Of a DNA stretch of 64,000 nucleotides, positions 43,261-53,306 are shown piece after piece. Numbering within the stretch: the stretch's first letter is position 1; every line of letters starts with the position of its first letter. Origin of the DNA: Lactifluus volemus (Eukaryota > Basidiomycota > Agaricomycetes > Russulales > Russulaceae); contig WTXI01000008.1 of NCBI GenBank assembly GCA_022376515.1, forward strand, positions 186,001-250,000. The letters run 5' to 3'. The notes below the pieces were generated by a model that had not been told where the DNA came from, did not search any database, and was given only the letters and a program-made list of their open reading frames with translations. Both the position numbers and the translations under genes were made by a program.

Positions 43261-45614
43261 ATGTATCTACCTGTATTCATTTCTCTAGTTGCCTCAGCCC
43301 TCGAGCTTTCCTCAGCCCATTATACTGTCTACCAACCAACTAATCAGGTCATATTTGGCGGAAACGCCAGCTCTATCAACTCTCATTCTGGTGCAGCGGC
43401 CGCCGTAGCGACATATACCGGCGGCGCTGCCTATGACACCACAGTGCTTCAGCCACCCGCTCCCCCGAATCCGCCCATTCCAACCAATCAATTCGTCCAG
43501 CTGTATACCGGCGGGATGAATGGCTTGTCCAGGCGACAATCAGGCGCATTCTTTGGCTTTTCCGTGGAAATGTCCGTGGCGACACATGTTCGTACGTACT
43601 TTCTCATGGTTGGTATCTCCTTTGACATTTAGATCTTTTCGTTTCTCAAGTGGGCAAGAATAGCTCGTTCATTCAAGTCGCTTTCCTCAACCTAATGGCA
43701 AATATCAAGGAACGGGCTGGCTCGGTGCAGGTCCGAATTGGAGGTAACACACAGGAGAGTGCACAGCTCGTTCAAAGGCTTCCAAATGGAACTATTTTGG
43801 CCAAGGACACGTCAAATATATCCAACCCCACTGGCACGCCACCATTGACGTACACCCCGGACCTCCTCTACCTCATGGGAAATATATCTGCCCTAACACC
43901 CGCTGGTACCTTGGTTAGCGTTAATTTTCTTTAAACTCTCTGCGACGTCTCAGAAATTGTGCCAGGTATTCCATTTTTTAATACAACAGCTTTTGCTCTT
44001 GGCATCCTCGAACAGGGTCAAGCGATCTTGGGCGATAACCTCATCGCGTTGCAAGCAGGGAACGAACCAGATCTATACGCGCAACCCCCACGCACGCATC
44101 GGCCAGCGGTGAGCGATTGTTTTGTTGCTTTCTGCGTGACCTAGTTGCCTAACGGTGTATCTCAGGGCTACGGTCCGTTCGATTACATGGGTGACATTGG
44201 CACTTTGGCCAGTCAAGTGGCTTCGGACTCGCTCATCATCAAAAAGGACAATCTTTTTATTGTCCCAAGCATTTCTGCCTCAGTCTGGACTCTCGAGCAG
44301 ATTTGGAACACGGGAATTGTCGGAGCCTACACAAGCAGCCTATATGGTTTGGCTGTTGAACGGTCCGTATATATCTGGCTGTCCCTCAAGTTGTCGTTCC
44401 CTCATACGCTCTACCCCTTATTCAGTTACCCCAATAATAATTGCGCCGCGATGTACGGCTCCGGCAATCCTATCAATCCACAGGATGTTTTCCCCTCTTA
44501 TCTCGATCACAGCGCCTCAACTTCTCTCATCGCTAGTTACGCCAACTCAAGCCAATTCGCCATGGCTAGTAACAAACCCATGCTCATGTTCGAGACAAAT
44601 ACTGCTTCCTGTTCTGGCTTTCCTGGTATCAGTGACTCATTTGGCGCTGCGCTTTGGGGCCTTGATTGGGCCTTCACAATGGCATTTCACAATTTCTCGA
44701 CCGCTCTCTTCCATGTCGGCGGACAGAATGCGTACTATAACCCATTCACGCCACCACCCACCAACCAATCGACCTACCGTCAGTGGACCATAGGTCCGAT
44801 TTATTACTCCGCGCTCATCATGGCCGAAGCGCTCGGCCCTAGCAATGCGTCCCAGGTCCTTGACCTCACCCAGAACCAGTTGACGCCAATCTACGCCATC
44901 TACGAAAATGGCACGCCAACGAAGCTCGCGCTATTCAATTTTGTCACCGATCCCTCAGGCACGAATGATTGGACGGCCACATTTCCTGTCGGTGGCGGTC
45001 AGACAGGACAGGTGGGGGGAACGCCTTTATTAGTCAAAGTCAAGTACGTCCACAGTTGCCAGTTGTACCTTTCTTTTCTACCGAGTTCCAACTTTTTGTG
45101 AATCCTCCTCACAGGTACTTGACTGCACCGTCGGTTTCTTCAAAGGGGAACTTTACGTGGGCCAACCAGGTGCGCGGTCCCCCCATGATGTACCCCCGCA
45201 TGGCACGACTTGACCCAACATGATTCCCATAGACGTTTGGAAACAGCTTTGAATCAGACGGGCGTTTACAAGGTAACCTTGAAGTTCGGACCGTGAAATG
45301 CGATGCCACCTCTGGGACGTGCCAGGTCAAGGTTCCCGCCCCGTCCTTCGCGCTCGTTTCCTCATAGACAATGCATTTTCTGCCGTGTCACCTCACTCGA
45401 CACTCACGTTTCCCACCACCGCTGTGACGCGCACCTTCAATAAGGTCTTCATCAACCCGTTCGTGCTGGCACACAGCAATGGTGATTACGGTATGCAGGA
45501 CAAGATGGGCACGACTTCACTCGGGTCATCTAACAGTGCGCTCTCGATGAAGCAGGCATGGCCGCTTCGCTCGCGTTTGCATGTCTTGCTGCCATCCTCG
45601 TTACATTGTGGTGA
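43261..45614 (+). CDS. Secreted GH79-family glycoside hydrolase (beta-glucuronidase-like), with apparent frameshifts
   Basis: Exons 43261-43591, 43633-43905, 43954-44108, 44166-44362, 44426-45043, 45115-45169 and 45233 onward. A signal peptide is likely (MYLPVFISLVASALELSSA; an earlier in-frame ATG at 43228 is possible). A GH-A clan barrel is indicated by QAGNEPDLY, with Glu as probable acid/base, and MLMFETNTAS, with Glu as probable nucleophile, plus many N-glycosylation sites. A beta-sandwich domain follows. The family acts on glucuronides of cell-wall polysaccharides. The annotated frame stops at 45365-45367 (ALVSS), but one extra T would continue as ALVFLIDNAFSAVS. A second shift near 45552 leads to a hydrophobic tail AGMAASLAFACLAAILVTLW ending at 45614, probably a GPI or membrane anchor. 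Intron 1 is only 41 nt. Confidence 0.86.
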
Positions 45615-45782
45615 GATGATGTATTTCTTGTGTCGAATCCTATTTTGATTGGGGACTCAATAAATGTATTGTAAATTTAAAACTATGACTTTATATACAT
45701 TGTAATAAAGCTACTACATGCCTCTAACGCCGAGTCATTTCTCACACGTGCAGACTAAGCATACATCAGGATAGAGAGGGGC

Positions 45783-47513
45783 TCACAGAGGACTGTCCCC
45801 CGCCATGATACCGGGCTGTGAAGTAGCCACTGCTTGGGACACGGGTGAGAGCGGACGAGGTAGTCCGATGGCTTCCTTGGAGAGGTAAATCCGTTCCGGC
45901 TTCGGAGAGGGGACCTGATTCCGTTTATCCTTTTCGACTCCCGCCGCTAGTGCACTAACGTGTCCACCGCCGCCGAGCATTCGTCGGAGCAGCGAGCGTT
46001 CGCGCCGCCTGAGAAGCGGAACTGGCTTTGGAGCCGTCGGACGGTCCGGTTTCGAACACTGGTTGCTTGGTGACGACGAGCTTACGATATCGCTGATAAC
46101 TTCCCACGAGAGGTTCATGTTGGCGTCTGAGCACTCCGAATAGTCACGGAGCGACGTTAGAGAACAACTTCCTAGATCCTCTTCTTCGCATGGAGAGGAA
46201 GAAAAAGACGATGCAGGCTCGGATGGAGAGTCGCGAGCTCGACCAACGTCACCATCGTGATCATCACCATCATCTGGTGTGATGATGAAAGGAGGCTGAT
46301 CGTATTCCATGCGTCCTCGGTAGGTTGTGGGCGGCGGAGCGAGATGGTCTTCCGAGGGCGATGAGTGCGGTAGTTTCATAGCCAGTACTTCGACGGGGAG
46401 AGCCTCGCCTTCTGATGTCACCACGATGCAAGGAATCGGGATTCCGAGAAAGGTCTCGTCTTCGCTGTGTACGTCCATTTCGAGGACCTGTAAGGAAGCA
46501 CCGGGTGCATCGAGAAATGCATGCAAGGTAGGCGGCAGAGGCGAGAGAGGCGGCGCATCGGTCATATAGAGTATGTCGTCACTGTCAAGGGTCTTCATCG
46601 TCTTGAGCTCCTCTGCGACAGCGAGCAGTTCCGAGAGAGGATCGCGATCAAGATTAAGGGCAGGCGACGGAGAGGCTGTCCAGAGAGAACAAGAGGGTTT
46701 GATGCTCGGGGATGCATGTAACCGACGAGGGGGAGAATCCAATGGGTTCATATCGAGCTCTACAGCCAAGGCCTGCAACTCTAAGAGCGAGTCAAATTCT
46801 TTCTTTTTAACCAATGGCTTTCGGGGTATCTTCTGAGAGCCGGTAGAGTTGTGCTTCGGGGGTAACGAAGAAGGCGCGTGTGGCGTGAGCGTTGAGATTG
46901 TTCGGGCAGGATTTTCATCGTCCACTGATGGTGGTAGTCGGCGACGAGGACGTGACGGTGGAGGTCGTAGTGGCGGCGACGGCAGTAAGGGCACCAGCGG
47001 AATAGTACCTGAGCAGGCATTTAGAGCGCTGACCTGTTCAACGGTTCGGAAGAACGAAGAAGGCGAGAACGAGACATCATCAGAACTACGCAGGACGAGT
47101 CGAGTCAAAGAAGCAAAGTCTTCGCATCCTTCGAGATGAGGAGTCATATCTGATAGTGGTCGTTGCACTTGATTTCCAGTCAAGCCTTTGCTAGGCAAAG
47201 AAGCTCGGTTGGACTGCCGCCGAAAGCGTGCCATAGTTCTCTGGAGAAATGCCATCGGGGCTGAGGGACGTTTACCAGCAGTGGACGTTTTTCGCACGCG
47301 TGGCTCTACGAGTACAGGTCTACCCTCTTTTCTTCCAAGACAGTCGCGAAGTAGGCTAGAGCTAGGGTTGGGCGCGAGAATGAGGTCGTTTGGTGAGTTG
47401 GACGAGATACCATCGTTCACAGAAAAGTCTTCCCGGAGCATATCCCCAAGAAGAGAGGAACTGTTGCGAGATGAGTGAATGGGGGAGCAGGCCTCGTTGA
47501 GAGGGTGACACAT
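45783..47513 (-). CDS. Unknown disordered Ser/Pro-rich protein, 576 residues
   Basis: A single long open frame from the ATG at 47511-47513 (MCHPLNEACS) to the stop at 45783 encodes 576 residues without introns, unusual beside its intron-rich neighbours. Composition is rich in Ser, Pro, Leu, Glu and Asp and poor in aromatic residues. Short ordered-looking segments recur: DSLLELQALAVELDMNPLD and DPLSELLAVAEELKTMKTLD share a D.L.ELxAxAxEL pattern and may be a repeated helical motif. A basic cluster LLRRRERSLLRRML lies near the C-terminus. No family was recognised. The open frame and its length argue that it is real. The opposite strand has only short frames. Confidence 0.7.
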   Translation of the reverse strand: MCHPLNEACSPIHSSRNSSSLLGDMLREDFSVNDGISSNSPNDLILAPNPSSSLLRDCLGRKEGRPVLVEPRVRKTSTAGKRPSAPMAFLQRTMARFRRQSNRASLPSKGLTGNQVQRPLSDMTPHLEGCEDFASLTRLVLRSSDDVSFSPSSFFRTVEQVSALNACSGTIPLVPLLPSPPLRPPPSRPRRRLPPSVDDENPARTISTLTPHAPSSLPPKHNSTGSQKIPRKPLVKKKEFDSLLELQALAVELDMNPLDSPPRRLHASPSIKPSCSLWTASPSPALNLDRDPLSELLAVAEELKTMKTLDSDDILYMTDAPPLSPLPPTLHAFLDAPGASLQVLEMDVHSEDETFLGIPIPCIVVTSEGEALPVEVLAMKLPHSSPSEDHLAPPPTTYRGRMEYDQPPFIITPDDGDDHDGDVGRARDSPSEPASSFSSSPCEEEDLGSCSLTSLRDYSECSDANMNLSWEVISDIVSSSSPSNQCSKPDRPTAPKPVPLLRRRERSLLRRMLGGGGHVSALAAGVEKDKRNQVPSPKPERIYLSKEAIGLPRPLSPVSQAVATSQPGIMAGDSPL

Positions 47514-47671
47514 GATCGTGACCGTGAGAATGTCGACAGCTGCCAATCAAGTTGCATCGCATCGCCTTGTTGGTCGCCTTGACTTCGACACACTCTCTTC
47601 ATCCTCCGTGAGGTTTTCTGCCTGGTGCATCATCCCCCAAAATCGCCCTTCCTTCATCCACACAGAGATAA

Positions 47672-48392
47672 ATGCGCTCATTTATTGTTTTCGCTTTTGC
47701 TCTCGTGCTTGCTGGCCAAGGTACGCCAATATCTCACTAATGTGCCTTTACTCGAAATGTACTGACTCCACTTAGCCCTGGCTTTGAACATTGCCATTGG
47801 TGGTTCAGTGGGAAACGTCACAGCTGATCAATTTCTGACACTCCAGGATGCTGACCTCACTAGCAAGGTGACCACTTTGAGCATTTTGGTTGACGTTCTA
47901 CTGACGATTCGCTAGTGTCAACAATCCTGCATGCCTGCGACCACGGCTATTCAGGTATGCTGACTAATTTTCTTGTCGGTTTTCGGAGACTGAGGCCATT
48001 TCTGTAGTCCTGCAACGGTAATGACGGCTGCCTGTGCAACAACGCCACTGTCACAGCCATCACCGGCTGTCAACAATGTTACTTTACTACCCTCATCCAA
48101 GAGAATCGCCGGTCGTCTGATCCCAAGGCAGGATCTACCCCTGCTCTCGTTGGTGGGTAGACTTTTCAACGATACCGGATTTTATCATTTATATTTCCGT
48201 GTAGCGTATGCCGCCAGTTGTCTAGCGTCTCCCGCGAATGTCACCGTCCCACCTACCGAGGTTGCCCTTACCCTCCCTCCCGGTTGGATTGGGCCAGCTG
48301 ATGAACATTTGAACCTTGGCGCGACGATTGTCTATGTTGGGGTCGGTGCTATTCTCGGCGTCGGTTCCTTGGCGATTGTTTGCACCATGTGA
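47672..48392 (+). CDS. Small secreted 8-cysteine protein with membrane/GPI tail (CFEM-like)
   Basis: Exons 47672-47720, 47776-47867, 47916-47954, 48008-48152 and 48205-48392 give 170 residues in phase. It has an N-terminal signal peptide (MRSFIVFAFALVLAGQALA). Eight cysteines follow in the pattern C-x3-C ... SC-x5-C-x-C ... C-x2-C ... SC (CQQSC, GCLCNN, GCQQCYF, ASCLAS), similar to fungal CFEM and hydrophobin-size cell-surface proteins, though spacing does not exactly match CFEM. The C-terminus is a hydrophobic span (GATIVYVGVGAILGVGSLAIV) ending in CTM, suited to a membrane or GPI anchor. It sits between an unknown gene and the helicase. Function cannot be assigned beyond cell-surface or wall protein. 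Confidence 0.8.
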
Positions 48393-48617
48393 GGACATGG
48401 ATTCTGTGTTCTGATATATTATTTGTAGCTCCCGATGTGTAGTAGCATAGTCACTATGGGGATTGTTCAGGTTTTGATCTCAGAGGAATGTATACCAACA
48501 ATTTAGAGTTAATAAGTTAAAAGAGGGGTGAATCGAACGGCGCGTGCCACACATTGTCTTGTTCACCTTCTCCAACATAACTTTTAACTGGGTACGCGTC
48601 CCAACACGTTCCTTTCA

Positions 48618-51600
48618 ATGCTCAACCTACCCGCCCGATTCTGGACTGATGTTCGTTTCGTATTTCGCCACTCCGGTGCCCCACTCGGAGCCTCTTTGCG
48701 TGTTGAGCCTACCCCTAACCAAAGCCAAGGAACGACCACATCCTGCAGACTTTCACCTTTGTCACAAACCCGGACTTTTACAACCAAACACGGGCGGCCT
48801 TCTCCTAGTCGATCAACCCACGCGGCGACGGCGCGTGCCTCCTCACATGATCGAGCATGGGAAGACGAAGCCTTACAAGACGCGCTCTTGTCACGGCCAC
48901 AGCGACAGACTGTTCGCGTTTCTTCACCAGAAGATGGTGGCATTCCCGTCCGCGACGAGTCTCTCAGAGACGCGTCACCCCTTCGGTCATCTGTCGCCTC
49001 TGACCGTTCACCCCGTTTTGATTGGCGACTCAGGGCCCCATCGCGAGCACCCGCCTCGCGCAACAAAACGTCACGCGGTGATGGGAAAGAAGCACAGCCG
49101 TACGTCAAGCGCGTGTACCTCAACATTTCGAGATTGAACCGGAGGCTCGTTTTCATAACGAGGTGAAGCATATGAAGATAGGTAGGTCTTGCTGTCTTTA
49201 TCCGTCGCTACAGAGCCTCATCATCCCCCTTTTTTAAATTTATTATTTAGATTTTTACCCCTGCTGGCGCTCGAGCAAGCTGAAGAGGAGCGCGAATTGC
49301 GCGAAAGACTGCAAAGTGGCCCCTCAAGCGATTGTGCAATGAGGGTTATTGTATCACCGGGATGTCAGGCTTCTGGTTAGATCCAAAGTTTGGCCACATG
49401 GCGGCTTTCAATCTTGGTCCTGGGATCGCACTTCCGGACAACAAGTTTGAGTGAGCGCGTTTTTTTCTTGGGGGATTATAGCATATATCTAATTGAATTC
49501 GGTTTTCTCTTCCAGAGGTGGTACATCCGTCCTCGTCACACGCTTGGACCCACTACAAGAAGTGCCTATGCATGGGCGGGTGCTTATGCAGACCTCCACC
49601 CAATTACGAGTGTCGTTTCGAAAGTTGTTTGACCTCGATGGCGAGGTATGGAGGTAGGCTCACGTCTGCCCAAAAGTCCGTGTTAAGTGCTAAGCGCGAT
49701 CCTCAAAGGTTAGATCTTGGGCAGTCCAATATCGCCTATGAGCGCATGTGTACTGCCGTCGCGCAACTGCACCAGGACCCGCAGATCTCGAGAGAGATAA
49801 CTCAGACCCGGGGACCGAACTTGTCCTACTGGGCACGCATCTACGCGACGTTTTCTTGCGCTCGTTTTCTTCGTCCGAGGGTGCTCACGAACGCAAGTCA
49901 TTTCAGGCCGCCGATGACGCGTCATACGCTGCCCATGGCGCGTTGGATCATCCGGGGTTGACTGGGGTTGAGCAAGGGGGTGTGTTCAAAGACGATTTAC
50001 GGATTCAAAGTTGGACCAGGAGGTATTCACGCGTTGAGCCGATTCGCGTGGAGGGCGATCCTGAGCTGAATGGGTTAAACGCGACGCAGATAAGGGCAAT
50101 TGCCATGATGGTCGGCAACGAATCAGCCTCATTCATGGGGTACGAATCGTTTTTACTTTTTCTCGTTGGGCTGACCATTTATTCCGTAGCCCCCGGGACG
50201 GGCAAAAGCAAGACGATTGTTGAGGCGGTCCGGCTATTAAAGGTGCGATTCATACACATACATATACTATTTCTCGCGTGGTTACACGGGATATCGATAC
50301 CAGGCCGATTTTGAAGTACACGTTCCTATACTCGTCTGCACGTATACGAACATGGCACTTGACCACGTCGTTGAAGGACTCGTTGGACAGGGCCTCAAAC
50401 CGTTGCGCGTAGGAATCGACGGCAAGGTTCGGCCGGCTCTGAAAGAGTACACGTTAGAGGCCTACCTCGATCGACACCCTCAACGGGGTGAGCTGGAACG
50501 TCTTTTCCTCGAGGAAATGCAGTTGCGGGAGAAAACACGGCATTTGGAGAAAAAGATCAACGAGGTTCTGAAGAGACCGAGTTCTCTAACTAACTTGAAA
50601 GCGCTCATGGCGAATGTCGACCGTCAGTTTGGGCAGTCAAGGCGAAACTGTTCCGGCTACGCCAAGCGATGATCACCGACGTGCTGAAGCAAGCCGACGT
50701 GGTGAGTTGCGCGCATTGATCTCCATTCTCATCGTTGTTAACTCGCTTTAGATCTGCACGACGTGCATCGGCGCAGCATCATCAGAACTGAGGAGTATCG
50801 ACTTTCCTGTCGTCTTCCTCGATGAAGCCTCCATGGCTACTGAGCCTGCGTCGCTGATCCCGTTGATGAAAGGGGTACGTGAACCGGATTTCCAACTTGA
50901 GTAAGCGTATGCCGAGCTTGGCTTTGACAGTCACAACATGTGGTCTTGATCGGCGACCACCAGCAATTGCCACCTGTGATCCGAAGCCGGGAAGCCCAGT
51001 TACGGGGTTTGAACATCAGCTTGTTTGAGCGTCTGACAGAAGAAGGCGGTACGTGTTTGTTGCTCATCCAAAAAAATGAAAATACAGTAACGGGACGGCG
51101 TCTGTCTGTCAGTTGTACCTTCAATCATGCTCGATATGCAATACCGGATGCACCCCGAAATTTCACGCTTCCCTTCCTCGGAATTCTACGCTCGATCATT
51201 GAAGGACGGCACCGTCGACACAAGAGGAAATGTCCTTTCCCAATTGCGACCCCCGCTTTCGGAGCACCTCGTGATCAACCCCTTGACCGGAGACAGACCA
51301 TCCGTCGTCTTTTTGGATCATGACGGTCTCGAGGCAACCAAGGACCGCAGTAGAATCAACGTAACCGACGCAGCTATAGTATGCGCCGTGATCGAAGATC
51401 TATTGCGTCAGAATGAGGTGAGGTTTTGGCTCACTCACTCTCTACATACAGTATAATACTAACATACACCGAAAGGATCTGCGTGGCGACGATATTGGCA
51501 TCATCTCCCCATACGCAGCGCAGATTTCGTTGCTGAACTACTTGCTCAACATGGACCCGGACCAAAGAGAACGCTTCTGCGAGACTCTGGGTCCGAGCCG

Positions 51601-51943
51601 TGCCGAGGAACTCGCTCAGATCGAGGTCAAGACCGTGAACGGGTTTGAAGGCAGGCAAAAGGAAGTCGTACTCTTCTCGACCGTGCGAAACAACGCGTCC
51701 GGCGCCCTCGGCTTTCTCGCTGACCGCCAACGGCTCAACGTGGGACTGACGCGAGCCAGGCGAGGGTTATTTCTGATTGGAGGACTGGCGACGCTGCGAG
51801 CTGGTTCGTCGGCTCGTGGCGCCGTTTCATGGAAGCATTACGCGGATTTTCTCACGGCGGGACGGTTGGTACGACCACTCAAAGGTGACGCACTCTTGCA
51901 AGTTTTGGACAAGTCTGGTTGGAGAAGCCGAGTATCTGATTAA
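48618..51943 (+). CDS. UPF1-like superfamily 1 helicase, with apparent frameshifts
   Basis: The helicase motifs are in order: PGTGKSKT (Walker A, 50202 on), ICTTCIGAASS, VVFLDEAS (motif II), VLIGDHQQLPPV (motif III), LDMQYRMHPEI, IGIISPYAAQ, VKTVNGFEGRQKEVVLFSTVR and NVGLTRARRGLFLIGG. This is the UPF1/IGHMBP2/SMUBP2 group of RNA/DNA helicases. A beta-barrel-like N-terminal region (TSVLVTRLDPLQEVPMHGRV) precedes it. Residues from 48618 to about 49166 are Ser/Arg/Pro-rich, and the exact start and first exons are uncertain. Reading-frame breaks occur near 49317-49323, 49775-49780, 50192-50196 and 50629-50632, each beside a C or G run; at the third the Walker A glycine is separated from its loop. 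Substrate and pathway are unknown. A role in RNA surveillance is possible but not shown. Confidence 0.84.
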
Positions 51944-53306
51944 TGCGTGTGCCTCATTTTGAGCATCAAGGAGCGTGTGTGTCCCCCATTGGTTCTCGTT
52001 GTCGACAAAATACAGCGTTGTTATAGCATAACGTCATAGGTAGTTAGTCATGTTCAAGTAATAATATATTCAATCAATAAAGAACTCGCGATGCCCAAGT
52101 TTCCCTGACAACTCGATCTCCAAAAGAGGATGAGCAAAAGTTGAATCAAGGGGAAGGTTCACAAATTTTTTATATACAGTACAGTACATCAAGGAAGCAA
52201 GCGTAACCCGGGAGATGCCACGTCACACGCAACCGCCAGACGAACGGTGGTTACCGCGGGAACAATAATTGTTAGAGGTGGGGAGGGGGCGTTAAACCCT
52301 GATTTGATTTCGAAAGCACGGTGCGAGCTGGCTGGCTCGATCGTAGATACACCCATGTTGTTTTTTAAAAGAAGGCTACAACACACCACCCAATGATCGC
52401 GTATGCATCGCATGATCACACGTTTTTTATGCCGCGGAATAATTTTGCGGCGATATTATCGAGCGCGCCTCGGAGCAATAGGGTACCACCTTGTATCGTA
52501 TGGTCACTGTGGGTGGGATGGGGAACTTTTGGTCGACATGAACCACCACCAATAGGAGTGTAATAGTAGATACAGTAATCTTTGGACTTGGTAACCGGAT
52601 CTGGCGATATTTAGCACACTCAATCTGGACAAAGGGATCTCGCCAAGAGATCTTCGACTGAACGCGTCTCGGTGTCAACTTGTTTCTGAACCTGACCATT
52701 TCATTTCAATTTTTTTTTTTTTTACGATTCTAGGATTACAACTTCCCAAAACGAAACCTGTTTTGAGGGGAAGTGGTGTTACCCCTTCCGAGCTCACTAC
52801 ACGGCGATTGGCGTGTGGGCGCCTTTTGAGCAGGGTTACCGCTTGGGTAGATATCCCCGCTCTGATCAAACAAACGACCTTTGCGGGTACACGGGCACGA
52901 AAATCGCAAAATGCTTGGGTACCATGTAATCGTGCTGAGGGGGGGAGAGCCTCCTCTACGAAAACTGAATAAAAGTGGGCCTAAATTCATTCATTTTTTT
53001 TCTCGTTCGTTCTTCGCGCGTTGGCTGTCAAGTCATATTTTGTAGGGCTGTTGGTTGGACGTGAATCGAACGAAGGATTGACCAACTCTTTTCTTCTTCT
53101 TCTTCAGACTTTTGCCGGCTCTGCACTAAACGACGATCGCACGCGCACGTACGCACGCACGCACGACCCCCGTCCGCTCTTCACTTCTCACGTTTCCTTT
53201 TCTCATTCCTCATTCGTTCTTGCGATTTCTCGTTTCAGACTTTGTCCCATCACCTAAAGAAGGCTCCCTCTCGAGCCCGTCTCTCTCTGCACTCCTTCCC
53301 TCACCG
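51944..53306. other. Intergenic region, 1.4 kb
   Basis: No gene was seen on either strand. It contains overlapping TACAGTA motifs at 52178-52190, A/T runs near 52705-52725, CA/CG alternation ending in ACGC repeats near 53140-53165, and a pyrimidine-rich leader before 53307. Confidence 0.45.
53139..53165. repeat. ACGC tetranucleotide repeat
   Basis: Interrupted CGCACG/ACGC units in the probable 5' leader of the zinc-finger gene. Confidence 0.6.
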
